A DNA stretch of 41,681 nucleotides, taken from contig DXLM01000019.1 of assembly GCA_019414725.1 (NCBI GenBank), forward strand, positions 1-41,681. Reading direction: 5' to 3'. Each line of letters opens with the position of its first letter. Position 1 is the first letter of the stretch. The notes beneath the pieces are model-generated. The model saw nothing but the letters and a program-made list of their open reading frames with translations. It ran no database searches and was not told the origin of the DNA. The stretch is from Bacteroides sp. GTDB taxonomy: Bacteria > Bacteroidota > Bacteroidia > Bacteroidales > Bacteroidaceae. The translations under genes and the position numbers were made by a program. Shown here piece after piece: positions 1-6,981 of this stretch.

Positions 1-98
1 TTTTATTTACTGCCAGAGCCGCTTAGGCTTGGCGAATTTTTAACGAACTATTGACACAGAATAAGATTGAAAAATATTTATAGTTAAACTAAAAGTCT

Positions 99-860
99 AT
101 GCGTATGAAAGTGCCACTTTATTTGTCTATTTTAGTTTCTGTATGTTTATTGGGATGTAAAACTGCAAAACAACAACCTGCATTGGTACATGAATCTGGA
201 CAATCTTTGTCTGAAATAAAGACTTTGATGGAAAAAGGAAAGTCTTATTTCATAAGTACAACACAATATCCGAACTATTTGCCGGATAATGGGGTCTTTT
301 TGAAAGCAGAAAGTCGGAAGTTGATTAATTTAAAACAGGGTGAGCAATATCAGGGAGCAGGTGGAAGTCTTTTTAAGGTTGATACGTTGGTTACAAGTAG
401 TATTTTGTCGGATGCTGCAATCTCTCAGGTTTTCCGAGGAATAAAAAAAGGAAAGAATAATGTATGCGTTTTGAGTGATGAAGTTAATGGCTTGAAAAAC
501 GAGAAATTTCCTTGTACTGAGGGAGATTATATTGTGAATTTGAAAAGTTTGACGATGTATGTAGAAGGATCTAGAGATATTCGAATTGCTTCAAATTCTA
601 CTCGTAGGGATTATTTAATGAATGATGTTAGTCAAGCGGCTTTAGATAACTTGCCTAAAACCTATTCGGGTGATGTCACAGTTACTTATGTGGCAGATTG
701 GGAGATTCTCTCAGCAGAATCCAAGAAGAGTCTGGTGGATATAAATTTTAAGAAAGATATAAAATTGTATTGTGGTGATGATTTTGAAATATCTGAAGTT
801 TTGCAAAAGTATGCCGTTCAAGCTGGATCTGATTTTGTTGAGTTTTTTAATTCAAAATAA
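99..860 (+). CDS. Putative lipoprotein of unknown function
   Basis: A 253-residue protein with a short hydrophobic signal ending in Leu-Leu-Gly-Cys (Cys20), a type II lipoprotein signal, so it should be exported and lipid-anchored. The rest is soluble and mixed alpha/beta with no motif I recognise. A second in-frame ATG two codons in (position 105) would give an equally good signal peptide. It stands alone: the next gene downstream is a broken insertion sequence, and an imperfect hairpin follows the stop. The first 98 bases of the window hold no other gene. No function is proposed. Confidence 0.75.
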   Translation: MRMKVPLYLSILVSVCLLGCKTAKQQPALVHESGQSLSEIKTLMEKGKSYFISTTQYPNYLPDNGVFLKAESRKLINLKQGEQYQGAGGSLFKVDTLVTSSILSDAAISQVFRGIKKGKNNVCVLSDEVNGLKNEKFPCTEGDYIVNLKSLTMYVEGSRDIRIASNSTRRDYLMNDVSQAALDNLPKTYSGDVTVTYVADWEILSAESKKSLVDINFKKDIKLYCGDDFEISEVLQKYAVQAGSDFVEFFNSK

Positions 861-900
861 TAAACTCTGTAATTTATCATTATAAGATATAATAGTTTTT

Positions 901-958
901 GCTTCAGGAACACTATTAATTAGATATTAAGTATTAAAGTTCCAGTGATTCCTGAGGC
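901..958. terminator. Imperfect hairpin after the lipoprotein gene
   Basis: The arm at 901-914 (GCTTCAGGAACACT) pairs imperfectly with 944-958 (AGTGATTCCTGAGGC), with a loop of about 29 nt. Outer T and A runs (upstream TTTTT, downstream AAAAA) extend the dyad. It lies 41 nt after the stop at 860 and is the best terminator candidate for that gene. There is no clean T tract on the plus strand, so confidence is moderate to low. Confidence 0.4.
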
Positions 959-979
959 ATTAAAAAGTATTATTTCTTA

Positions 980-995
980 GGGATATTCAGTAAAT
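980..995 (+). repeat. Left terminal inverted repeat of the IS remnant
   Basis: This 16-bp end matches the reverse complement of 1652-1667 at 15 of 16 positions (T versus C at the fifth base). It is preceded at 974-979 by TTCTTA, one copy of the putative target duplication. Confidence 0.8.
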
Positions 996-1011
996 GTCCT
1001 TAAAATATATG

Positions 1012-1060
1012 ATGGCATATGAAGATGATATAACATAATCCTCCATATGCCATTTTTCTT
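1012..1060 (+). terminator. Hairpin with T-run inside the left end of the IS
   Basis: ATGGCATATG (1012-1021) pairs perfectly with CATATGCCAT (1044-1053), with a 22-nt loop, and is followed by a T-rich run (TTTTTCTT). On the plus strand this looks like an intrinsic terminator. It would stop transcripts coming from the left before they run antisense through the transposase. Confidence 0.55.
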
Positions 1061-1159
1061 GTAGTTTTTCTGTATTTTCTCTCTTGATTCTAACCGTTAA
1101 GACATGGCTCTCCGGAAGAAGTCTGATGCCCTCTTCAGATTCTGGTTATGAAAATCATG

Positions 1160-1525
1160 TCATGCCGTTTTAGCTGTTCTGGTCCTGATTTTGTCTATCA
1201 TCAGTACGGCATTTGCCGTATGTATTCCGAAAAAAATCCACAGTAATGTAGGTTGCCGTTAAGATGTTCCACAAGATGTCTGTCAGAGAGTCCGGTATAG
1301 GCTTTTAGGACCATAATGGCAATCTTTGCGGAAGGACTGAATATGTTCCTGCGGCCGACGATTTTCAGACAGCCCCATGTTTTTTGCCATAACTTCAAAA
1401 GGAAACACTGAATGAAGCCTGCCCAGTTCACTCTCATTAGAACTCTTGCGATATTTTTCCAGAATATCAAATTCTGTAAAACCCAAGGTAGGGTGAATAT
1501 CCGAAATATTTTGTATCTTAGCCAT
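1160..1525 (-). pseudogene. Degenerate transposase fragment
   Basis: Reading leftward from an ATG at 1525 with a good upstream GGAGG, the first frame begins MAKIQNISDI and includes KNMGLSE. Near position 1360 the homologous text moves to another frame (GRRNIFSPSAKIA, then AYTGLSDRHLVEHLNGN), so there is a frameshift. That frame stops at 1201. A possible C-terminal scrap (LMIDKIRTRTAKTA, stop at 1160-1162) sits in a third frame. Only about 110 N-terminal residues and this tail remain; the central DDE catalytic region is absent, which implies an internal deletion. The N-terminal text is typical of transposases abundant in Bacteroides, but I cannot fix the family by eye. Confidence 0.75.
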
Positions 1526-1598
1526 ATCTTTGTTGGAGGATTTCCCCTGTTTTGGCCGTCAAACCTTATTTTCGGGGGAATACCTAAAGATACAAAAA

Positions 1599-1640
1599 AG
1601 CCAACTAATTTGCAACACTTTGTGTATGAATTAGTTGGCT
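1599..1640 (-). terminator. Hairpin terminator inside the IS 5' end, downstream of the AraC-type gene
   Basis: AGCCAACTAATT (1599-1610) and AATTAGTTGGCT (1629-1640) form a perfect 12-bp stem with an 18-nt loop. On the reverse strand the stem is followed by TTTTTTG, so it works as an intrinsic terminator in the direction of the AraC-type gene, which ends at 1703. It lies between the IS end and the transposase start, a place where IS elements often carry hairpins that block read-in transcription. Confidence 0.7.
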
Positions 1641-1651
1641 AATTTTATACT

Positions 1652-1667
1652 ATTTACTGAATGTCCC
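1652..1667 (-). repeat. Right terminal inverted repeat of the IS remnant
   Basis: Reverse complement of the left end with one mismatch. It is followed at 1668-1673 by TTCTTA, the second copy of the target duplication. Because the transposase reads leftward from 1525, this is the 5' end of the element. Confidence 0.8.
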
Positions 1668-1702
1668 TTCTTATATTAAATGAGTTAGAAGTTTACTTGA
1701 TT

Positions 1703-2551
1703 TTATCCGTTATTCCGGTAATCCAGCGGGCTCATCCCCACATATCTTTTAAAATATTTTCCGAAAAAGGACATGTTAGCAAAGTTGAGCGAGTCTGAGA
1801 TCTCCTGAATCGAAAGATTTGTTGATTTTAGTTGCGACTTTGCATCCATGATAACCATGCGCGAAATAATTTCCATGCAGGTATTTCCCGTTGCCTGTTT
1901 TACCGTAGTGCAGAGGTGTGTTTGAGTTATTCCTAACTTTTCGGCATACCATGCTACATTACGTGTTTTATTGTAATTCTGCATGACCAGCTGAGTGAAG
2001 TTTTTGCATAATATTTCGCTCTTCGACAAATTACTTTTGTTTTCATTTGCCCGGTTGCTGTACATGGCTGCTATACCTATATGTATATTATTATAGAGGT
2101 GTGGAGTTATGAACTTTCGGGTATTCTCGTTAAAGAATTCATACAGCTTTATCAAAAAACAGAGATAATCTTTCAGCAGTGCAGCACCTTCCTGACGGAG
2201 GGTAATGAGCGGGCGTCCTAAAGTGATGTATAAAGTGTTCATTGTAGAACGGTTTAAGTTAGCCTGTTCTACATATTTCGATGAAAACCCTCCGAAGTAT
2301 AGCTCCATTTCTCCTTTTACACTATGTATCTGAAGAATTGTTCCGGGCATGATTGTCACAAAATCGTTGGCACGTACAGTTATTCGGTTCAGGTTAACTG
2401 ATGCTTCTACCTCACCGCTCATACACAGAACGAAAATTTCCGATTTTATCCGGCAGGGAAAATTGGTGTATAAGCTTAAAAGTTCCTTGCTTATGCCTGT
2501 TCCTACAATCCATTCTTCCGGTAAATCTATTTTGGGTAATTCTTTTTCCAT
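1703..2551 (-). CDS. AraC-family transcriptional regulator
   Basis: A 282-residue protein. The C-terminal ~100 residues are a double helix-turn-helix DNA-binding domain of the AraC/XylS type: one helix pair near WYAEKLGITQTHLCTTVKQA, then the second with SIQEISDSLNFANMSFFGKY and the ending KRYVGMSPLDYRN, the usual family signature. The N-terminal part (~1-160) is beta-rich and fits a cupin-type sensor. It is divergent from the PCMD lipoprotein at 2770. The intergenic region carries possible direct half-sites next to that promoter, and related sequence precedes the seven-gene operon at 6982. It is therefore the best candidate for a local activator of the DUF4493/PCMD regulon. The inducer is unknown. 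Confidence 0.92.
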   Translation of the reverse strand: MEKELPKIDLPEEWIVGTGISKELLSLYTNFPCRIKSEIFVLCMSGEVEASVNLNRITVRANDFVTIMPGTILQIHSVKGEMELYFGGFSSKYVEQANLNRSTMNTLYITLGRPLITLRQEGAALLKDYLCFLIKLYEFFNENTRKFITPHLYNNIHIGIAAMYSNRANENKSNLSKSEILCKNFTQLVMQNYNKTRNVAWYAEKLGITQTHLCTTVKQATGNTCMEIISRMVIMDAKSQLKSTNLSIQEISDSLNFANMSFFGKYFKRYVGMSPLDYRNNG

Positions 2552-2567
2552 CGTTTAAAACTTTCTA

Positions 2568-2575
2568 CAAAGTTA
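2568..2575 (-). promoter_or_regulatory. Putative promoter -7 box of the AraC-type gene
   Basis: TAACTTTG on the reverse strand matches the Bacteroidota consensus TAnnTTTG. There is no TTG at about 20 nt upstream. That position instead carries ATAGACTA (2591-2598, plus strand), a motif repeated nearby as AGACTAAA (2608-2615) and at 6821-6828. A promoter lacking its -33 box next to a repeated motif would fit activator dependence or autoregulation; this is an inference. Confidence 0.5.
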
Positions 2576-2671
2576 TATGTTTTTTGAAATATAGACTATT
2601 CATAAGCAGACTAAATAATCTGTTTTACTTTATAAATTAATGATTTACATGTGAGCTATCAATGTGATATT

Positions 2672-2734
2672 AAAAAATAGAACAAAAATATTAAAATTAG
2701 ACCTTGTCAGTTCGTCTGAAAGGTTATTACTTTG
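2672..2734 (+). promoter_or_regulatory. Promoter and putative AraC-type operator upstream of the PCMD gene
   Basis: The -7 box is TTACTTTG at 2727-2734 (one difference from TAnnTTTG), with TTG at 2704-2706, 20 nt upstream. Upstream lie two similar half-sites in direct orientation, TAGAAC at 2678 and TAGACC at 2698, 20 bp apart, the second touching the -33 region. That spacing suits an AraC-family activator next to RNA polymerase. The whole 63-bp block aligns without gaps to 6890-6952, about three-quarters identical when counted by eye. Confidence 0.6.
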
Positions 2735-2769
2735 CATCGATTAATAAAAATAAAATTTTAAGGTATCAA

Positions 2770-4353
2770 ATGAAAAAGAATTTGTTTTTTTACTTGTTTG
2801 CTGTATTGTGTACAGTGAGCTTGTTCACTTCTTGTAGTGATAATGATGAACCTGCTGTAACAGTACCGGTCAGTGCTAATGTTGCAGGTAATTATAAAGG
2901 AGCATTGAATGTTACGTTGAAAATGGAAACTGGAGATGTTCCTGCTGGTAATGTTCCTGCTCAGCTTGTTTCTGTGACTAATGCTGGAGAAAATACTGTA
3001 GATTTAAAAATCAGTAACTTTTCTTTCAGTGGAATGCAACTAGGTGATATTGAAGTAAGTGGTTGCCAGTTGACTGATGCTGGAAATGGTAAATATACTT
3101 TTACAGCAACTTCTTCGATGGACGTAACAGGGCTGCTGTCTGCTGGAATCAAAGCAAATGGAGTTTTTGAAGATAAAACTCTTAAACTCGATTTGGATAT
3201 AGATGATGTCAAACTGATGGGATCTCCAGTACCTTATACTGTAAAAGTAGCTTATTCTGGTACTAAACTTTCTGGTACAGAAAGCAGTGAAGCTAAGATC
3301 CTTTCTTTTGTTTTCGACAAAGAAGTTGCAGCTGCTAATGCTGTAGTAATGGGAGAACCTGTTATCGATGAAACGTCTAAGACTATTAAATTTACTGTAA
3401 ATTCAGAAGCTACAGCAGAAGAACTGGCTGCTTTAGTTCCGACTATTGAAGTTTCTGAAAAAGCAACGGTTACTCCTGCAAGTGGTGAAGTTGGAGACTT
3501 TTCGAATGGTAAGACTGTAACTTACATAGTTACTGCTGAAAACGGTTCAACTGCAGAATATGTGGCTTCTGTTTCTTCTCAGGTTACAGTTTATGGTTTT
3601 GAAACTTGGGTTGCTGGTGTAGAAGGTCAGGAACCTGATATGACTTTCTATAATCCGGATGGATGGTGTTCAAGTAATGCTGGAGTTCAGATGCTAAAGG
3701 GAATGGAACTGGCAGATCATTATGCTGTTGAAGCTACCAATGATGCACATTCTGGTGAGAAAGCTGCTTTAATAACTTCTGTTGATACTAAAGGAAAAGA
3801 TATGTATTTTGCTAAAGCACCTAAAGTTACAACCGGATCTTTGTTCTTGGGTACTTTTATTACAGATATATTTAATACATTGAATAGTACTAAGTTTGGT
3901 ATTCCCTATTCTGCAAAACCAGTTTCATTGAAAGGCTGGTATAAGTATACTCCGGGACCGGACTTTTACGTGGTAAATGAACAACCATACGATCAGCATT
4001 GTCATGAGGCTGTTTTGGACAAAACAAAAACTGATGAATTTATGATTAGTGTTGTTTTGTATGAAACTGAGGAGTATGATACAAAGAATTGGTCAGATTG
4101 TTTAACAGGAGTTGCTGATACTGAAAAGAATATTTATACTTCTAGTCGTGTTGCTGCTATTGCGCAGTTGACTGGTGGTGAACAGACAGAATGGAAAGAA
4201 TTTAATTTGACTCTTGACTGGAAGAAAGAATACAATGCTGATACAAAATATCGTATGGCTATTATCTGTTCTGCTAGTAAAGATGGTGATAAATTTTGGG
4301 GAGCTCCGGGAAGTACGCTGATTGTAGACGACTTTGAATTGGTCGCTGAATGA
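2770..4353 (+). CDS. PCMD-domain surface lipoprotein with calycin-like N-terminal domain
   Basis: I start at the ATG at 2770 (527 residues) because it begins a clean lipoprotein signal, MKKNLFFYLF to Cys22; the longer frame from 2704 would run through the promoter. Domains in order: a calycin-like beta-barrel (~36-165), a DUF5018-like beta-sandwich (~170-270) and a C-terminal PCMD domain (putative carbohydrate metabolism domain, ~275-527). The PCMD hallmarks are GFETW, GSLFLGTF, KPVSLKGWYKYTPG and the final LIVDDFELV. PCMD domains are jelly-roll-like and thought to bind or act on carbohydrate; no catalytic residues can be assigned. It is a single-gene unit divergent from the AraC-type regulator and ends at a strong terminator. 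The same PCMD hallmarks recur in four proteins up to 15387. Confidence 0.8.
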   Translation: MKKNLFFYLFAVLCTVSLFTSCSDNDEPAVTVPVSANVAGNYKGALNVTLKMETGDVPAGNVPAQLVSVTNAGENTVDLKISNFSFSGMQLGDIEVSGCQLTDAGNGKYTFTATSSMDVTGLLSAGIKANGVFEDKTLKLDLDIDDVKLMGSPVPYTVKVAYSGTKLSGTESSEAKILSFVFDKEVAAANAVVMGEPVIDETSKTIKFTVNSEATAEELAALVPTIEVSEKATVTPASGEVGDFSNGKTVTYIVTAENGSTAEYVASVSSQVTVYGFETWVAGVEGQEPDMTFYNPDGWCSSNAGVQMLKGMELADHYAVEATNDAHSGEKAALITSVDTKGKDMYFAKAPKVTTGSLFLGTFITDIFNTLNSTKFGIPYSAKPVSLKGWYKYTPGPDFYVVNEQPYDQHCHEAVLDKTKTDEFMISVVLYETEEYDTKNWSDCLTGVADTEKNIYTSSRVAAIAQLTGGEQTEWKEFNLTLDWKKEYNADTKYRMAIICSASKDGDKFWGAPGSTLIVDDFELVAE

Positions 4354-4380
4354 AATAGAGATTAATTCTTGTTTTTATAA

Positions 4381-4436
4381 AAATAAAAGACGAGTATCAG
4401 TGTTATGTTTTGATACTTGTCTTTTATTTTTTTATG
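4381..4436 (+). terminator. Intrinsic terminator of the PCMD gene
   Basis: AAATAAAAGAC (4381-4391) pairs with GTCTTTTATTT (4419-4429), and the stem continues inward with one G-U pair and AGTATCA (4393-4399)/TGATACT (4411-4417). A T-run follows. It begins 28 nt after the stop codon. Confidence 0.85.
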
Positions 4437-4461
4437 TATTTATCTGATAGAATATATAACT

Positions 4462-4490
4462 TTTTTGTACAAAAAGAATTTGTACAAATT
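4462..4490. repeat. Tandem TGTACA-centred palindromes
   Basis: Two perfect 14-bp palindromes lie side by side: TTTTTGTACAAAAA (4462-4475) and AATTTGTACAAATT (4477-4490), with centres 15 bp apart. They sit in the gap between convergent genes (4354-4788). Nothing else is evident there beyond two terminators and a loose inverted repeat, AAAAAAACATG (4493-4503) with CATGTTTTTTT (4550-4560). Role unknown. Confidence 0.6.
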
Positions 4491-4603
4491 ATAAAAAAAC
4501 ATGCTGATGTTTTATCCAATTCTTGGGCAAGTTTTCTTGAATTTATGCTCATGTTTTTTTTAGTATGCAGTGATTCCTAAAATATAGATATCTGATATAA
4601 ACT

Positions 4604-4650
4604 AAAAAGGCTCTATCAATCGTATTTGGGAGAATGACAGAGCCTTTTTT
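4604..4650. terminator. Bidirectional hairpin terminator between convergent units
   Basis: AAAAAGGCTCT (4604-4614) pairs perfectly with AGAGCCTTTTT (4639-4649), with a 24-nt loop. A-run and T-run flanks make it terminator-like on both strands. It lies about 140 nt beyond the end of the reverse-strand barrel gene (4789). The stretch 4651-4788 holds no gene I can support. Confidence 0.75.
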
Positions 4651-4788
4651 ATAGTAAGTAAAGTGGTTGATTCTTAATGTAATAAACTCTTTTGGGAAGA
4701 GCCTGATCTTTGGTTTGCCCTCACGTTTTCTTCAATAGCTGAAAACTTGATGAGAGGCTTGAAAAATATGCATTTCCATTATGCGAGG

Positions 4789-5571
4789 TTAAAACTCGTA
4801 GCCAAATCCGAAATTCAGATAAATGGGGTACATGGCAAAAGAAATAGTATTGAAGTCTTTCTTGAATATGTCATTGAGTCCCCATGTCAAATCGGCGTGT
4901 ACAGTGAGGTGTTTGTAAGCTTTCCAACTTCCTCCAGCCTGAATACCCCATTGGAAACGACGTAATTCATCAGAAAAGTCATATGCAGCTGAGTTGTCAC
5001 CTTCAAAATCAATGCGGCTTCCCGTTGCATCGGGAGTGCGCAAATGTCCTTCATAAACTTCTCCTGAAAAATCTCCATCCATCATGTATGAGAAATAAGG
5101 GCCGGCTACAACTTTCCAGCGGTTATTGATTTTATAGTTTGCCAACAATGGAATAGTGATATACGACATCTTGACTTTGGTTTTGACACCTCCGGTCCAG
5201 AGTCCTTCTACTTTTCCGCCTACCTCGTTGAAGATAGCCATTCCGTAATTTTTTACTGTAGCACGTGTGGTCATGTCTTTGCTGTCAAGTCTTACTCCAA
5301 GACTTATTCCCCATTTCTGGGCAGCATCAACCCATTTTGTTGCGTTTCCTTCAATTGTTATGGCAAGTCCCGGTGAGTAACTGTCCAAACTTCTGATCTC
5401 TTTTGGAAGAGGAAGCGGTGAAGTTCCTCCGATATTTACTCCTGCCTTGAATTCGTAATCCAGTCCATGTAGGGATGACCATAGCAAACCTTTATGTTCG
5501 GTAGACTGTGCATGTAACAAATTTGCTCCTGCGGTAAGTGCCGCGGCTAATATAAATATATATTTTTTCAT
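4789..5571 (-). CDS. Outer-membrane beta-barrel protein (porin-like)
   Basis: A 260-residue protein with a cleavable signal (MKKYIFILAAALTAG, cut after about residue 21, HA/QS). The remainder has alternating aromatic and glycine-rich strands and ends in Phe (NFGFGYEF), the C-terminal signature of outer-membrane barrels. Strands such as MSYITIPLLANYKINNRWKV match the small OmpA/OprF-like barrel family frequent in Bacteroidota. It follows the PCMD lipoprotein at 5607-6722 by 35 nt on the same strand and should be co-transcribed. The forward operon repeats this PCMD-plus-barrel pairing, which suggests the barrel serves as outer-membrane partner of the lipoproteins; that role is inferred. Confidence 0.8.
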   Translation of the reverse strand: MKKYIFILAAALTAGANLLHAQSTEHKGLLWSSLHGLDYEFKAGVNIGGTSPLPLPKEIRSLDSYSPGLAITIEGNATKWVDAAQKWGISLGVRLDSKDMTTRATVKNYGMAIFNEVGGKVEGLWTGGVKTKVKMSYITIPLLANYKINNRWKVVAGPYFSYMMDGDFSGEVYEGHLRTPDATGSRIDFEGDNSAAYDFSDELRRFQWGIQAGGSWKAYKHLTVHADLTWGLNDIFKKDFNTISFAMYPIYLNFGFGYEF

Positions 5572-5606
5572 ATTCCTGTTTCGAATATCTAGATGATTGA
5601 ATTGTA

Positions 5607-6722
5607 TTATTCACAAGTTATTTCTACTTCGTCAATGCAAAGCTCACTTCCTATAGCCCCTTCGAAATAGGCTCCCTGAATGCTGGAAGAGAAGACAATG
5701 GCAAGTTTATATTTACCAGCTTTCAGATTATCTTCATTAATGGTTTTACCATTTTGGAGCTTGAAGTCCAGATCAAATCTGGTCCACTGGTCGGTTGCTT
5801 CTGTTTTGTCTATACGTGCCATTGAAACAATGTTCTTTGCCTTCTCGTTGCCTTCCGTAAATAAGTCACCATCCAGCGAGAAGTCACTGTTGGGTGCTTC
5901 ATAAAGCACGGCATAGATATCACCGGTATCGGTTTTTCCTGAAATGACATTTCCGTTCTGGTCTGTCAATGTTGCTCCCGGTTTATATTTGTAGTATCCC
6001 GACATTTTCAGAGGTTTCCGTGTGAAGGGGAAGCCGAACTGAGTTGCTTGTCGTGGAGCAATGATAGCATAAGTCATGTTGAAAGAGCCGATAAAGAGAT
6101 TTCCGGCTGCAATCGGCATTTTAGGATTGGTATTCATACCGAAGGTTCCTGTTGACTGAGTAACTAGTTTTACACATTTGCCTTCTACTCCTCCGTCAGC
6201 CTGTGATGTCGGATATTGTATGGCATTGGTTGCCATGCCGCATAAATTATATCCCTGATTACCACTTGCCCATTGCATGATACCATTTACATCAGTCAGG
6301 TATAATACATGATATGGATTGATTTCTCTTAAGTTTTCGAATGAATATTTTAAAGGCAGCTCTATTGTGTATAGATTAACTGTGTAAGTTGCCTTGTTAC
6401 TTCCATCTTCGGATGTGACAGTGAAGGTACGCTCTTTTTCAGTGCTGAAATCGTAGTAAGGTGGATTGTCCTTGCTTTGAGATTGGTCTGGACTGATGGT
6501 AGCCCCGTCAGGGAGAGTGAAATTCAATTCCTGAGCTGCTATATTAGAGCCTTCGAAAACGAAGATCTCGATTTCTCTGCTTATTTCATTGATGTTTATT
6601 AATTGGATATTTGCTCCACTGCATCCGTCTATTGCCGCTTCTACATTTAATGCTTCATCCTGAATGCAGGATATTGTGGATAAGGATAAGGTGATTCCGA
6701 TTAAAATGTTTTTAAAATTCAT
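5607..6722 (-). CDS. PCMD-domain surface lipoprotein
   Basis: A 371-residue lipoprotein with Cys19 after STIS. An N-terminal beta-sandwich (~30-118, with FTVTSEDGSNKATYTVNL, DUF5018-like) precedes a PCMD domain from about residue 120. The PCMD hallmarks are KYSFENL, GNLFIGSF, RKPLKMSGYYKYKPG and a final SELCIDEVEI. The domain begins without the usual Trp (FENL rather than FETW). It is first of a two-gene reverse unit with the barrel at 4789. Its promoter faces away from that of the seven-gene operon across a 259-bp gap. The likely role is a surface carbohydrate-binding protein; no enzyme activity can be assigned. Confidence 0.78.
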   Translation of the reverse strand: MNFKNILIGITLSLSTISCIQDEALNVEAAIDGCSGANIQLININEISREIEIFVFEGSNIAAQELNFTLPDGATISPDQSQSKDNPPYYDFSTEKERTFTVTSEDGSNKATYTVNLYTIELPLKYSFENLREINPYHVLYLTDVNGIMQWASGNQGYNLCGMATNAIQYPTSQADGGVEGKCVKLVTQSTGTFGMNTNPKMPIAAGNLFIGSFNMTYAIIAPRQATQFGFPFTRKPLKMSGYYKYKPGATLTDQNGNVISGKTDTGDIYAVLYEAPNSDFSLDGDLFTEGNEKAKNIVSMARIDKTEATDQWTRFDLDFKLQNGKTINEDNLKAGKYKLAIVFSSSIQGAYFEGAIGSELCIDEVEITCE

Positions 6723-6749
6723 GTTTCTTTTTAATTATCGTTGACGTGG

Positions 6750-6757
6750 CAAATATA
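6750..6757 (-). promoter_or_regulatory. Promoter -7 box for the 6722-4789 unit
   Basis: TATATTTG on the reverse strand is a perfect match to TAnnTTTG, 27 nt upstream of the ATG at 6722. No TTG is found at about 20 nt upstream. Further upstream, AGACTAAA at 6821-6828 repeats the motif seen in front of the AraC-type gene. Confidence 0.6.
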
Positions 6758-6887
6758 CAACAAAAAAAGCAGGCTGGAAGCTAATTCCATCTTAATTTTT
6801 ATACTGTATTTATGAAAAATAGACTAAAACAATATTAGTAAAATATATGATTTTCGATACTTTATGATATGGTATAAGTATGGAAAG

Positions 6888-6952
6888 ATAAAAAATAGAA
6901 CAAAAATAAAAAAAACAGACCTTTTCGATAAGCTGAAAATTCTATTACTTTG
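6888..6952 (+). promoter_or_regulatory. Promoter and putative AraC-type operator of the seven-gene operon
   Basis: The -7 box TTACTTTG (6945-6952) is identical to that of the PCMD gene at 2770. Upstream, AAAAAATAGAACAAAAATA at 6890-6908 is identical to 2672-2690, and AGACCTT (6917-6923) repeats 2699-2705 at the same distance. The half-sites TAGAAC (6896) and CAGACC (6916) are again 20 bp apart. The ATG follows 30 nt after the -7 box. Confidence 0.62.
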
Positions 6953-6981
6953 TGCCCCGAAAAAATAAAATTACTAATTGA

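Larger units (their letters stand above)
980..1667 (-). mobile_element. Internally deleted insertion sequence remnant (about 688 bp)
   Basis: The ends are 16-bp terminal inverted repeats: GGGATATTCAGTAAAT at 980-995 and the complement of GGGACATTCAGTAAAT at 1652-1667, with one mismatch. The 6-bp sequence TTCTTA occurs directly outside both ends (974-979 and 1668-1673), which fits a target-site duplication. Inside is a reverse-strand transposase remnant that is frameshifted and lacks its central catalytic part. Both ends carry a hairpin just inside the repeat. The transposase fragment resembles a DDE transposase common in Bacteroides (IS1182/IS5-like); the family is not certain. The element could move only if a full-length relative supplied transposase. 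Confidence 0.8.

Noticed and set aside
2704..2769. Longer N-terminus for the PCMD gene (22 extra residues)
   Set aside because: The extension overlaps the promoter -7 box and places a polar stretch ahead of a clean lipoprotein signal, so the ATG at 2770 is preferred.
4747..4965. Plus-strand frame of 72 residues overlapping the end of the barrel gene
   Set aside because: Antisense over most of its length to the barrel gene, and it has no recognisable features.
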